A stretch of 64,000 nt of DNA from JBNAVY01 sp049700195 (lineage in GTDB: Bacteria; Bacillota; Thermoanaerobacteria; Thermoanaerobacterales; Thermoanaerobacteraceae): contig JBNAVY010000007.1 in NCBI GenBank assembly GCA_049700195.1, positions 10,841 to 74,840 of the forward strand, read 5' to 3'. The position numbers and the translations under genes were made by a program. Under the pieces are notes generated by a model. That model searched no databases and was not told the DNA's origin. It saw only the letters and a program-made list of their open reading frames with translations. Each line of letters opens with the position of its first letter. The first letter of the stretch is position 1. Shown here piece by piece: positions 25,177-34,157 of this stretch.

Positions 25177-26680
25177 ATTCAACCTGTTCAGATTTTGGTT
25201 TCATTGTTGGAAACAATATAACATCTCTTATTGAATATGCATCAGTCATAAACATAATTAATCTATCAACACCTATACCCAAGCCTCCTGTAGGCGGCAT
25301 ACCAACTTCTAAAGCATTAACAAAGTCTTCATCCATCATATGTGCTTCTTCATCACCGGCTTCTCTTTGTTTTAACTGCTCGACAAACCTTTCTTTTTGA
25401 TCTATTGGATCATTTAATTCTGAAAAAGCATTTGCAACTTCTCTTCCATATATAAATGCTTCGAATCGGGATGTAAATTCTGGTTTGTTATGCATCCTTT
25501 TAGCAAGTGGTGATATTTCTACAGGATATTCAGTTATAAAAACCGGCTGTATAAGGTGACTTTCAACAAGTTCATCAAAAACTAGTGCTATAATTTCTCC
25601 CTTTGTCATCCCTGCTTTTGTTTCCAAGTGTAGACCCTTAGCTACTTTCAAAGCTTCTTCATTGCTTTTTATCTGGTTAAAATCTACTTTCACATATTCT
25701 TTTATAGCTTCAACCATAGACAAACGTCTCCATGGAGGAGTTAAATCTATTTCCGTACCTTGATAATTTATTTTAGTAGTTTTATTAACTTTATTTGATA
25801 CATATGCAAAAAGATTTTCTGTAATTTCCATCATTCCATAATAATCTGTATATGCCTCATAGAGTTCAAGAAGAGTAAATTCAGGATTATGTCTAATATC
25901 CATACCTTCATTTCTAAATACCCTTCCAATTTCATAAACTTTCTCAAGCCCTCCAACAATTAGCCTTTTTAAATGCAATTCAAGAGCAATCCTTAAATAC
26001 ATATCAATATCTAATGCATTATGATGTGTTATAAATGGACGTGCAGCAGCACCTCCTGCTATTGTATGGAGGATTGGTGTTTCTACCTCAATAAATCCTT
26101 TATTATCAAGAAATTCTCTAATTGCTTTTATAATTTCTGTTCTTTTTAAAAATACTTCTTTTACCCCAGGATTTATAATCAAATCTGTATATCGCTGTCT
26201 ATATCTTAAATCAGGATCTTTCAGTCCATGCCATTTGTCTGGAAGTATCTGCAATGACTTGGATAAAAGTTTTAAATCAAAAACACGAATAGTTACTTCA
26301 CCAGTCTTAGATTTAAAAACCTCCCCTTTAATACCTATTATATCTCCAATATCTAATATTTTAAAAACCTCATAATTTTTTTCTCCAACTACATCTAGCT
26401 TTACATAAATTTGTATCCTTCCGTCTTTATCCTGTATATCAGCAAAAGATGCTTTACCATGTCCCCTTTTTGACATAATCCTACCTGCTAAAACTACTGT
26501 TTTACCTTCAAAATCTATATAATTGTTTTTTATATCAGAAGTCATATTAGTCCTATCAAATCTATCAATTCCATATGGCTCTATTCCTAAATTTTTTAGC
26601 TCATTCAGTTTATTTCTCCTAATAAGAAGTAATTCATTAAGTTCTTCATTACTTAATATATTATCATTTGAATTATCCAT
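25175..26680 (-). CDS. lysS: Lysyl-tRNA synthetase, class II
   Basis: It charges tRNA-Lys. The 501 residues comprise an N-terminal OB-fold anticodon-binding domain (VVLAGRIMSKRGHGKASFADIQD) and the class II core with motif 2 (RVFRNEGMDIRHNPEFTLLE) and motif 3 (GLGIGVDRLIM). Length and motifs are normal. It follows greA by 15 nt, the same order as in several Firmicutes. No T-box leader is seen. Confidence 0.98.
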   Translation of the reverse strand: MDNSNDNILSNEELNELLLIRRNKLNELKNLGIEPYGIDRFDRTNMTSDIKNNYIDFEGKTVVLAGRIMSKRGHGKASFADIQDKDGRIQIYVKLDVVGEKNYEVFKILDIGDIIGIKGEVFKSKTGEVTIRVFDLKLLSKSLQILPDKWHGLKDPDLRYRQRYTDLIINPGVKEVFLKRTEIIKAIREFLDNKGFIEVETPILHTIAGGAAARPFITHHNALDIDMYLRIALELHLKRLIVGGLEKVYEIGRVFRNEGMDIRHNPEFTLLELYEAYTDYYGMMEITENLFAYVSNKVNKTTKINYQGTEIDLTPPWRRLSMVEAIKEYVKVDFNQIKSNEEALKVAKGLHLETKAGMTKGEIIALVFDELVESHLIQPVFITEYPVEISPLAKRMHNKPEFTSRFEAFIYGREVANAFSELNDPIDQKERFVEQLKQREAGDEEAHMMDEDFVNALEVGMPPTGGLGIGVDRLIMFMTDAYSIRDVILFPTMKPKSEQVE

Positions 26681-26695
26681 TTTATACCTCCAACT

Positions 26696-27169
26696 CTACT
26701 TGCGTATTTCTATAATTTTTAAATTTATAATTCCGGCAGGTACTTCAACTGAAACAACTTCTCCAGCTTTCTTACCTATAAGTGCTTTGCCTATTGGCGA
26801 TTCATCTGAAATCTTATTACTCATAGGATCCGCCTCAGCAGAACCGACAATAGTGTATTCAACTTCTTCTTTAAATGATTCATCAAATACTTTTACTGTA
26901 CAACCAATACTTACATGGTCTAAATTTATATCTTCTTCATCGATAACCTTTGCATTTTTAAGCATAGCCTCTATTGTAGCAATTCTTCCTTCAACAAAAG
27001 CCTGCTCATTTTTAGCCTCATCATATTCAGAATTCTCACTCAGATCGCCAAATGCCCTAGCTTGTTTAATCTTTTCAGCAACCTCACCTCTTTTAACTGA
27101 TTTTAAATAATCCAATTCTTCTTCAAGTTTTTTTAATCCTTCATAAGTCAAAATAACAGGTTTAACCAT
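26696..27169 (-). CDS. greA: Transcription elongation factor GreA
   Basis: GreA stimulates RNA polymerase to cleave backtracked transcripts. The 157 residues include the N-terminal antiparallel coiled coil (EGLKKLEEELDYLKSVKRGEVAEKI), the acidic tip DLSENSEYDEAK, and the C-terminal FKBP-like domain (SPIGKALIGKKAGEVV). It is co-directional with lysS and has an AAGGAG site. Confidence 0.98.
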   Translation of the reverse strand: MVKPVILTYEGLKKLEEELDYLKSVKRGEVAEKIKQARAFGDLSENSEYDEAKNEQAFVEGRIATIEAMLKNAKVIDEEDINLDHVSIGCTVKVFDESFKEEVEYTIVGSAEADPMSNKISDESPIGKALIGKKAGEVVSVEVPAGIINLKIIEIRK

Positions 27170-27249
27170 ATCAATATTCTCCTTTATCTAATAATTAAAA
27201 ATTTTGTATTTTATTCTATGTAATTAGGTTTGAATTTATGTTAATATTA

Positions 27250-27283
27250 ATACACAAGCACTGCTCAAGCAGTGCTTGTGTAT
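27250..27283 (-). terminator. Terminator of the reductase-like operon
   Basis: Perfect 16-nt arms (27250-27265 and 27268-27283) form a hairpin 51 nt past the stop codon at 27335. The U-tract is weak, so its efficiency is uncertain. Confidence 0.65.
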
Positions 27284-27334
27284 TTACTATGTGGATTATT
27301 ATAAATCAGTTTACAAATAAAGTCAAGCATTTAT

Positions 27335-28423
27335 TTATGCAAATTTTCTACCTCTTAATTTCATTTTAGCATTTTCCCTCACGGATTCTATTTTTTCCAT
27401 TGTTACTTCTCTTTCAAAGCTTCTAAAACCCGCTAATTTAAAACCATGTTTTTTAGCAAGTCCTGCTATCTCATCTACTTGTTCTACAGTAAGATCTCTG
27501 CCAAGAGAGTAGTTTTCTATTTTACCCTCCATTGCTAATATCATCGTTTCTGCCATACAAGCATAACTCGTTTTAGGAGGAAAACCAAAATTAAAATGAA
27601 AATCTACATCACCTGGTATTTCAACAACACCACCTTCAATAACTAATACATCATCTCTTTTTTCTGCTACTTCTTTTGAAACATCTCTTGGTCTTGCAAC
27701 ATCACACACTACTGCACCAGGTTTTAAATACTCAGGTTTTATAACCGTATCAACAGCACTTGTTACAGTTATAATAATATCAGCATCTTCTAAAGCTTCT
27801 TTTACATTTGAAGTAATATGAGCAGAAATACCAGTTTTAGTTATTAAATGATCTCTGAAATCTTGTAATTTTTCTTTATTTCTCGCTACTAAGGTCATAT
27901 ATTTTGCATCTCTTGATAAAATCTCTGCACATACTTTCCCAATAGATCCTGTTGCTCCTATTACTACAACATTTGAGTCTTTTACATCTTTCCCCATCAT
28001 TTCAGCGGCTTTTACTGCTCCTTCTATAGCTGTTGCAATAGTATAGCTATTCCCTGAAGTCACTGCAATATTAGAATTTTTAGCTATAGTTATACCTGCA
28101 TCGCCTACTACAGAAGTCATAGCACCAAGACCTACAACTTCTGCTCCCAAATCTTCAGCTATTTTTACAGCTTTTATTATTTTTTTCATTACATAATCCT
28201 CTGGTAGTTTTAACATCTGATCGGATATTAATGGTACTGCAACAAACCATCCCTGTGTCTTTGAGTAAGAACTTTCAACACCCGTTATTTCTGAAACCTT
28301 CATAGGCGGAAGAATCTTTGTAAAATTTTCAACAACTTTACGGGGAAGTTTCTCCATAATCTTAAATTTTCTACTTACATCTTCATATTCAATAGGATGA
28401 ATTATAAAAGCAAATTTGTGCAT
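27335..28423 (-). CDS. Acyl-ACP reductase-like (AAR family) oxidoreductase
   Basis: The 362 residues align by eye with cyanobacterial long-chain acyl-ACP reductase: GLGAMTSVVGD resembles its ALGGFSSIV segment, TSGNSYT its TTGNTHT motif, VVVIGATGSIG (152-162) is the NAD(P) Rossmann loop, and the Cys of TSYACMAE (C289) sits where the acyl-accepting catalytic Cys of FACFAEA lies. Databases may label such proteins shikimate dehydrogenase-like. Activity on acyl-ACP or acyl-CoA is inference. No aldehyde decarbonylase gene is present. It is the last gene of a three-gene operon with its own terminator. Confidence 0.75.
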   Translation of the reverse strand: MHKFAFIIHPIEYEDVSRKFKIMEKLPRKVVENFTKILPPMKVSEITGVESSYSKTQGWFVAVPLISDQMLKLPEDYVMKKIIKAVKIAEDLGAEVVGLGAMTSVVGDAGITIAKNSNIAVTSGNSYTIATAIEGAVKAAEMMGKDVKDSNVVVIGATGSIGKVCAEILSRDAKYMTLVARNKEKLQDFRDHLITKTGISAHITSNVKEALEDADIIITVTSAVDTVIKPEYLKPGAVVCDVARPRDVSKEVAEKRDDVLVIEGGVVEIPGDVDFHFNFGFPPKTSYACMAETMILAMEGKIENYSLGRDLTVEQVDEIAGLAKKHGFKLAGFRSFEREVTMEKIESVRENAKMKLRGRKFA

Positions 28424-28444
28424 GTTAATTGCCTCCCTTATATT

Positions 28445-29350
28445 TTAATTTATATATTCTATACGTGGTTTAAATCCTATTTCATCAAGTAATTTGTCGT
28501 AATCTTCCGGATTCATTTGATCTTGTTTTTTACCAGCTATAGAAATTAAAACTCCCTCCATAACATTTGTGCCAAAAGATCTTCCATTTAAATCAGGTGT
28601 AGTTGTTATAAGTAGCTTCACACCCCTTTTTTTCATCATATCTACGTCTTCTTGTGTAACTGTATTTGTTAAAATTATTTTACCCTCCATATTTTCTGGC
28701 ATATATTTTTTTATAAAAAGATAATCTCCAGCTATTATATCAGCATCTTTATAAAATCTTTCATACTTTTTGCTGTTAATAGTTAATTGCTTATCTCCTG
28801 TTGGATAAAGCATTTCAAAAGGCAACTTTACTATTACAGGTGCAAGCACTGCTGCAATTTTATATAATAAATTAAGTGAATGAATTGGAATTGGCAAACC
28901 TAATGCAAATATAATATCTCCTAAAGTTAGTTCTGCTCCTTCTTCATTAAAGGCCTGTGTCATTCCAAACCTATCCAGAGCACTGACAATTAAAACTTTT
29001 TTCCCTTTTATATTAACAATTCCCTCATTTTGTATATATTTTACTACTTTTCTTTCAAGAGTATTTTTTAAACCAGAACCGTCTACAATAGGAGTAATTT
29101 TAGCAGCATTTTTCATAGGAATAGCATCTTTTATAATATATCTTTTCTGACCTGCATAAAGATATAAATCTATGCCACCCATACCAAAAGCATCAACTTT
29201 ACCATCATATTTTTTTATTAATTCAATTGCTTTATTTAAATCTCCGTCGGTTCCTATGCGCTCTATAATAAATTTTTCACCTAATATTTCTGCTTCTACC
29301 GTTTTGTTTCTTGTAGATGAACCAATGCTAATGCTCAAAATCTTCTTCAT
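28445..29350 (-). CDS. Uncharacterised protein linked to the AAR-like reductase
   Basis: A 301-residue soluble protein, alpha/beta in character, starting MKKILSISIGSSTRNKT with a GSS loop. It has GMGGIDLYLYAGQKRY near residues 56-71, KGKKVLIVSALDRFGM near 118-133 and a hydrophobic segment near 160-175 that might insert in or lie on a membrane. Homologues have been named quinate 5-dehydrogenase in annotation, which I cannot support from the sequence. It lies between the regulator (5 nt) and the reductase (21 nt), so the three are almost certainly one transcript and one process. Confidence 0.75.
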   Translation of the reverse strand: MKKILSISIGSSTRNKTVEAEILGEKFIIERIGTDGDLNKAIELIKKYDGKVDAFGMGGIDLYLYAGQKRYIIKDAIPMKNAAKITPIVDGSGLKNTLERKVVKYIQNEGIVNIKGKKVLIVSALDRFGMTQAFNEEGAELTLGDIIFALGLPIPIHSLNLLYKIAAVLAPVIVKLPFEMLYPTGDKQLTINSKKYERFYKDADIIAGDYLFIKKYMPENMEGKIILTNTVTQEDVDMMKKRGVKLLITTTPDLNGRSFGTNVMEGVLISIAGKKQDQMNPEDYDKLLDEIGFKPRIEYIN

Positions 29351-29354
29351 ATTT

Positions 29355-29879
29355 TCACCCTTTCAAATTATTTAATATTTCTTTTATAACTTGTGGATCA
29401 ACATATACATCTTCAGTCAACGGTGAATGTCCTATATCCACAGTAATTATGTCTTTATCAAATATTGCCTCGACGAGATTTGTCCTTTTGTCAGATCCCA
29501 AAAAAATAACAATATCATGAGCTTGTATTTTTGCAATTAAATCCATTACAGTATTAAAAAGTTCAGCTCCATTCATATTTTCAGCAATCCCGAGTCTTTC
29601 TTTTTCAGATAAAAGAAAAGTAAAATTAATACCCCATTCTTTAAAAATTTTTTCTAATTCCTCTTTATTCTTTATAGGGAAACCTACAACAGCAATATTG
29701 CCGCCCTTCCTTATTTCACCTATATTTTCCAACCTAGAGATAAAACTCCTATCTACCTTAAATTTGACAGCAACATCCTGCTGTGAAAAGCCATTCTTAC
29801 GCATTTCAATGATTTTATCAACCATACTATGTATTTTTTCAATGTTAATAGTCTTTTCTCCTATTTTTATAAATTTCAT
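29355..29879 (-). CDS. Helix-turn-helix regulator of the reductase-like operon
   Basis: An N-terminal helix-turn-helix (MRKNGFSQQDVAVKFKVDRSFISRLE, roughly residues 27-52) of the XRE type is followed by a domain of about 110 residues with alternating strands (GNIAVVGFPIKNKEELEKIF, HDIVIFLGSDKRTNLVEAIF) that may sense a ligand. The open frame runs from a GTG at 29912, but AUG at 29879 has GGAGG 6 nt upstream, giving 174 residues. A palindromic candidate operator lies at 29896-29908. Regulation of its own operon is inferred. Confidence 0.85.
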   Translation of the reverse strand: MKFIKIGEKTINIEKIHSMVDKIIEMRKNGFSQQDVAVKFKVDRSFISRLENIGEIRKGGNIAVVGFPIKNKEELEKIFKEWGINFTFLLSEKERLGIAENMNGAELFNTVMDLIAKIQAHDIVIFLGSDKRTNLVEAIFDKDIITVDIGHSPLTEDVYVDPQVIKEILNNLKG

Positions 29880-29895
29880 AGCAAAACCTCCATGT

Positions 29896-29908
29896 GCACA
29901 TTTTGTGC
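29896..29908 (-). promoter_or_regulatory. Candidate operator for the operon regulator
   Basis: GCACA-TTT-TGTGC (plus strand) is a perfect inverted repeat of 5 bp with a 3-nt spacer, 17 nt before the regulator's start and overlapping its 5' leader. Binding by the regulator is inference from position and symmetry. Confidence 0.4.
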
Positions 29909-29963
29909 TCACATTAAATATTATTTTAATACATTTTCAATAAAATAGCAATACATAAAAAAA

Positions 29964-29983
29964 TAATCCGTCAAAACGGATTA
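29964..29983 (-). terminator. Terminator after the ger genes
   Basis: TAATCCGT and ACGGATTA arms with a CAAA loop, overlapping the stop codon of the small membrane protein and followed by a T run on the minus strand. Confidence 0.8.
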
Positions 29984-30205
29984 CTGACCCCAAATCTTGC
30001 CTATAGGCTTTAATAATGTTGCTATTACTTTATTTACTGGTGTTATGTGTATATCTAATATAGCAAGAAGGTTAAGAATATACCCCGCAATCAAAAATAA
30101 AAAAAATACAGTTAAATCTTTTTTTCTTTTTTGATTTATTAAACCGGGAACCTCTAACAAAATTATTATGATAAAAATTATACTTAATCCTATTATTTTT
30201 AACAA
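29981..30205 (-). CDS. Small membrane protein downstream of gerAC
   Basis: The 74 residues form two membrane helices (about 4-22 and 31-52) with a short basic loop (NQKRKKD). It starts at TTG with GAGGTGATATA before it, and the ribosome binding site lies at the end of gerAC, so the two are translationally linked. Small two-helix proteins often accompany GerA-type operons; a role in germination is inference. Confidence 0.75.
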   Translation of the reverse strand: MLKIIGLSIIFIIIILLEVPGLINQKRKKDLTVFFLFLIAGYILNLLAILDIHITPVNKVIATLLKPIGKIWGQ

Positions 30206-30209
30206 TATA

Positions 30210-31397
30210 TCACCTCGGTTGTATAGGCTTAGATGAAAGCCCTGTTCTTTTTATGATAGATTTGGCATTTACATTAATTTTTATATTAGGATACATTTCA
30301 TCCCAGTTTTCTTTAGCCTTTGCCCATTCTTTTGGATTTTTCTGGTGTAATATATTTATAAAACCTACAACATCTGCATTATATTTTTTTTGCAATTTTT
30401 CAAGGGCCATTTTTACTGCATCTTCTATTTTCTTGTTAAGTAATTGTTGAAGTTTTTCTAACAAACTAGGTTCTGTAAGGTCATATTTTGTTTCCTGTTC
30501 ATTCATAGCAGCTTCAATATTTATATTAATATCAAAAGATATATCACCATCTTTTATATGTGGAATTATTTTGGATTTTGATTTAGTTATAATAACTGAA
30601 ATATGTGATTTTTCTCCCTTTATACCTTTATCTAAAGTCAATGTAGATCTTTTCAGTTTATTCATTATAAGCATTATAGCCTTTGTATCCTGTTCATCCA
30701 AAAAACCAATAAATTTATCATTATTAAAAATTGATGAACCAGTAAACCTTGCACCGACAGCCTTATTATCTTTTTTTATTACTTCCAGCCTTCCTACAAT
30801 AGGAGCCTTTTTAGGAATTTCTAGAGTTTCAATAAATTCGTTTAAATCACATATATATGACGAAGATGTATTTTGATCTGTCGTTATCATACCGAGTATT
30901 TCCTTATAGGGATATTTTTCTAACTCATTAGAACTTGGTAAATTAAACACATCTTCTATTGTACCTCCAGAAACAACAATTAAATAAGCTGTTCTTCTGA
31001 ATTCGGGATTTCTAGTCATAAAATCTAATGTATTATATATACCTGATCTTGCAAATTCCTCATCTAAAAATATTATTTCATTATATTGCATAAAAATATT
31101 TCTAGGTATTTCTGTATCTAAATTTGCATATGCTTTTGCAAAATCAACACCGCTTGATTCAAAGTTAGCATAAGGTTTACCTCCACCTCCGCCGCCTCCT
31201 CCACCTCCTGTACCACTGCTCCCACCACTGGTTAAAAGTCCTGGTTTTAAAATTTGTACAACCAGTCGTATTAAATTATCTTTTCCTTTTTCTATACCAA
31301 GCCCCTGAACAAATGCCAGTTGATTTATTTCTTTTTTATCCCAACAACCTGAAAGTAAAAAAGCTATTAATATGATCAAAATAATTATTCTTTTCAT
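30210..31397 (-). CDS. gerAC: GerAC-type spore germination lipoprotein (Ger(x)C)
   Basis: The C subunit of a germinant receptor, on the outer face of the spore inner membrane. It starts with a lipoprotein signal peptide (LLSGCWDKKEINQLAFVQGLGIEKG, lipobox Cys18) and has the N-terminal and C-terminal Ger(x)C domains. Near residues 55-77 there is a run of ten glycines in SSGTGGGG..., a low-complexity tract encoded by repeated GGN codons that is not typical of the family. Total 395 residues. It follows gerAA by one base. Confidence 0.94.
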   Translation of the reverse strand: MKRIIILIILIAFLLSGCWDKKEINQLAFVQGLGIEKGKDNLIRLVVQILKPGLLTSGGSSGTGGGGGGGGGGKPYANFESSGVDFAKAYANLDTEIPRNIFMQYNEIIFLDEEFARSGIYNTLDFMTRNPEFRRTAYLIVVSGGTIEDVFNLPSSNELEKYPYKEILGMITTDQNTSSSYICDLNEFIETLEIPKKAPIVGRLEVIKKDNKAVGARFTGSSIFNNDKFIGFLDEQDTKAIMLIMNKLKRSTLTLDKGIKGEKSHISVIITKSKSKIIPHIKDGDISFDININIEAAMNEQETKYDLTEPSLLEKLQQLLNKKIEDAVKMALEKLQKKYNADVVGFINILHQKNPKEWAKAKENWDEMYPNIKINVNAKSIIKRTGLSSKPIQPR

Positions 31398-31398
31398 A

Positions 31399-32934
31399 TC
31401 ATCCTCTTATATCCTCCTGTCTTATAACATTTTCCCTCTGTATAGTTCTAGGCCTTAAAATTTTAGCCCACCATGGTATGCGTATAAAAACATCACTTAA
31501 TTCTTGATTCCTTCCTGGAGAAATTGGCGATAAATATGGTACCCCAAAGGATTCCATCGAAGCCATATGTGCACTTAGCATCATAAGCACCATTATAATT
31601 CCAAAAAAGCCCAAAGTCCCTGCAGCAATCATCATTACAAATCTAAGTATTCTAAAAGTAATAGCTATATTAAATGCCGGTATAGAAAAAGAAGCAATTC
31701 CTGTCATCGCAACAACAATTACCATTGCCGGTGAAACAAGTCCAGCCTGTACTGCTGCTTGGCCAATTACAAGACCTCCAACAATACTGACTGCCTGACC
31801 AACTTGCATTGGAAGTCTGATTCCAGCTTCTCTTAATATTTCAAAAAAAGTTTCCATAAATAAAGCCTCTAAAAGTGCAGGAAATGGTACACCTTCTCGT
31901 TGTGCAGCTATAGATATTGCAAGTTGTGTTGGTATCATTTCTTGATGAAAAGTTGTTTCTGCAATATATATTGAAGGTAACAGCAAAGCTATAAACATAG
32001 CAGAAATTCTTAAAACCCTTAGAATAGATGATAAAAAATATCTTTCATAATAGTCTTCTGCTGATTGGAAAAATTCTACAAAAATTGCTGGCACAGTTAA
32101 CGCAAAAGGAGAACCATCAGCTAATACAGCTACTTTACCTTCAAGGATCTGCGCTGCAGCTTTATCTGGTTTTTCAGTATGTGCTACCTGTGGAAATGGT
32201 GAAAATGGATTGTCCTCTATAAATTCTTCAAGATAACCACTATCAATAATCCCATCAATTTTTATTTTACCAAGCCTTTTTTTAACTTCTTCAACTACTT
32301 TAATATCTGCTATGCTTTTTATATATGCTATTGATACATCAGTATTTGAGTATCTGCCTATTTTCATATTTTCAATTATAAAATCAGGATGCTTTATTCT
32401 TCTTCTGATCATAGAAGTATTTATCCTTAAAGTTTCAACAAAAGCTTCTTTGGGACCTCTAACATAAGATTCCGTAGTCGACTCTGTAACAGATCTACCA
32501 GCCCAGCCTTTTGTCGCTATTATTATTGCCTGTTCAATTCCATCAAAAATTATCGCTGTATCACCACCAAAAACACTATCTAAAATATCTTTAATTTTAT
32601 TTTTTTCGTTTATGTCTGAAACAGCAAAAAACCTTTCTTTTATGCTTTCAAAAAATTGCTTTTTTGTAAAAGGCAAATCTCTGATTTTACGTGTTTCAAT
32701 CATAATTGGTTCTAATACGTTTTTATTTATTAAATATTTATCAATCATACCATCAATATAAATTAAAAAGCCTCTTACTTTTTTATCTCCTACCTCAAAT
32801 GTTCTTATAACAAAATCACTGTTTTCTCCTAACAATATCTCGAATATTTCCAGACTCTCGTCAATATTTTTTGATATTGTCATCTCTTCATAATTATCCT
32901 TTATATATTCTGTATCCTTGATTCTTTTAGGCAT
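31399..32934 (-). CDS. gerAA: GerAA-type germinant receptor A subunit
   Basis: The A subunit forms the ion-channel part of the receptor. The 511 residues have a soluble N-terminal region (1-240) with the family's DGM and RGP(K)EAF(V/T)E segments and a C-terminal block of about five membrane helices (around 290-460) ending in the short PWWAKILRPRT tail. Length fits GerAA/GerKA. It is transcribed divergently from gerAB. Confidence 0.95.
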   Translation of the reverse strand: MPKRIKDTEYIKDNYEEMTISKNIDESLEIFEILLGENSDFVIRTFEVGDKKVRGFLIYIDGMIDKYLINKNVLEPIMIETRKIRDLPFTKKQFFESIKERFFAVSDINEKNKIKDILDSVFGGDTAIIFDGIEQAIIIATKGWAGRSVTESTTESYVRGPKEAFVETLRINTSMIRRRIKHPDFIIENMKIGRYSNTDVSIAYIKSIADIKVVEEVKKRLGKIKIDGIIDSGYLEEFIEDNPFSPFPQVAHTEKPDKAAAQILEGKVAVLADGSPFALTVPAIFVEFFQSAEDYYERYFLSSILRVLRISAMFIALLLPSIYIAETTFHQEMIPTQLAISIAAQREGVPFPALLEALFMETFFEILREAGIRLPMQVGQAVSIVGGLVIGQAAVQAGLVSPAMVIVVAMTGIASFSIPAFNIAITFRILRFVMMIAAGTLGFFGIIMVLMMLSAHMASMESFGVPYLSPISPGRNQELSDVFIRIPWWAKILRPRTIQRENVIRQEDIRG

Positions 32935-32972
32935 ATTCTCACCTCTATGAATTATTATTCCTAAAATTTTTT

Positions 32973-33003
32973 AGAATATTATTATACTTTTATGTACATA
33001 ATA
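32973..33003 (+). promoter_or_regulatory. Candidate sigma-G promoter for gerAB
   Basis: AGAATA (32973-32978) and CATAATA (32997-33003), spaced by 18 nt, resemble the forespore sigma-G consensus (TGAATA and CATACTA). The site is 28 nt before the gerAB start and would fit forespore expression of germination genes. It is a weak match judged by eye. Confidence 0.35.
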
Positions 33004-33030
33004 AAAAAAAATTTATATACGAGGTTGTAT

Positions 33031-34131
33031 ATGATCAATAAAATAGAAAATACATCAGAAAAAAAAATTTCAATTAAACAGTTTTCTTATTTGCTTATTA
33101 CAATTGTTATATCAACAGCTGATATATTTTTACCCTCATATGTTGCTCTGATAGCAAAACAAGATTCTTGGATATCTGTTATAATTGCCTCTTTAACATC
33201 AATTATAATATTTTTTTTCTATTATAAGCTTTCTATGCTTTTTAAAAAAGAAACCTTATTTTCTTATGTTAATAAAATAACTGGTAAGGTTATAAGTAAA
33301 TTTATATCTTTATTGTATCTGTTATTTTTACTTCATGGTATAACCATAATAATGAGAGAAATTATTGAAATAATAAAAAATGTTTTTATGCCTAATACTC
33401 CAGAAACAATTTTATATATTTTTTTGGTATTGCCTGTTGCATATGCTGTTTCAAAAGGTTTTTTAGCAATAACCAGAATGACAGAAATACTTTTCCCATA
33501 TGGAATAATCCTTTTGATATTTGTTATAAGTTTATCATTGCCTAAAATAGATATGTCAAATTTCCTACCCGTTTTAGAAAATGGAATTAAGCCACCTCTG
33601 CTTGGTTCCATACCCATTTTATCTTATACTCTTGAAACTATAATTATTTTATTAATTTTTCCATATATACATGATCAGAATAAAACACTTAAATATGGGA
33701 TAATTTCAATTATTACATTAACAATTAGCCTGAGTTTTGGTGTGCTTGCAATAGGTGTGTTTGGAGCAAAAACAACATCAAACTTTCAGTTTGCTGCATT
33801 AGAAATGGTCAGAAATATAAGAGTAAGCAATTATATACAAAGATTTGATTCTTTAGTAATGGCACTCTGGATAATGGGAATATACCTTAAAATAACAATA
33901 TTCACATATTTATTTGTCAAAGGTTTTGCTACAACAATTAAATCTTATGATTATAGGTATTTGGTTTTACCTGTTTCTTCATTAATAATACCTCTTTCAG
34001 AAAATATATCTGAGAGTCTTGATGGGCTTTATACTTATGTACAAAGGTTTTTCCCTTTTGAAGCATTGGTTTTTGAAATACTTATTCCACTTATTTTATA
34101 CATAATAGCAAAGCTTAAAAAAATAAAATGA
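33031..34131 (+). CDS. gerAB: GerAB-type germinant receptor B subunit
   Basis: The B subunit is the germinant-binding transporter-like part (APC superfamily, GerAB/ArcD/ProY). The 366 residues form about ten membrane helices, starting KISIKQFSYLLITIVISTADIFLPS. The open frame begins at 32992, but GAGG lies 6 nt before the ATG at 33031, which gives the usual length. Unlike the classic gerA operon (A-B-C in line) it is divergent from gerAA-gerAC. Confidence 0.93.
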   Translation: MINKIENTSEKKISIKQFSYLLITIVISTADIFLPSYVALIAKQDSWISVIIASLTSIIIFFFYYKLSMLFKKETLFSYVNKITGKVISKFISLLYLLFLLHGITIIMREIIEIIKNVFMPNTPETILYIFLVLPVAYAVSKGFLAITRMTEILFPYGIILLIFVISLSLPKIDMSNFLPVLENGIKPPLLGSIPILSYTLETIIILLIFPYIHDQNKTLKYGIISIITLTISLSFGVLAIGVFGAKTTSNFQFAALEMVRNIRVSNYIQRFDSLVMALWIMGIYLKITIFTYLFVKGFATTIKSYDYRYLVLPVSSLIIPLSENISESLDGLYTYVQRFFPFEALVFEILIPLILYIIAKLKKIK

Positions 34132-34157
34132 GAGGAATTATTCAATATTCCTCTCAT
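34128..34157. terminator. Shared terminator between gerAB and coaX
   Basis: Arms ATGAGAGGAAT (34128-34138) and ATTCCTCTCAT (34147-34157). The gerAB stop (34129-34131) and coaX stop (34138-34140) fall within or at the edge of the first arm. Confidence 0.75.

Noticed and set aside
27170..27250. T-box leader for lysS
   Set aside because: lysS follows greA by 15 nt in one operon, and the region upstream of greA is too short and has no T-box sequence.
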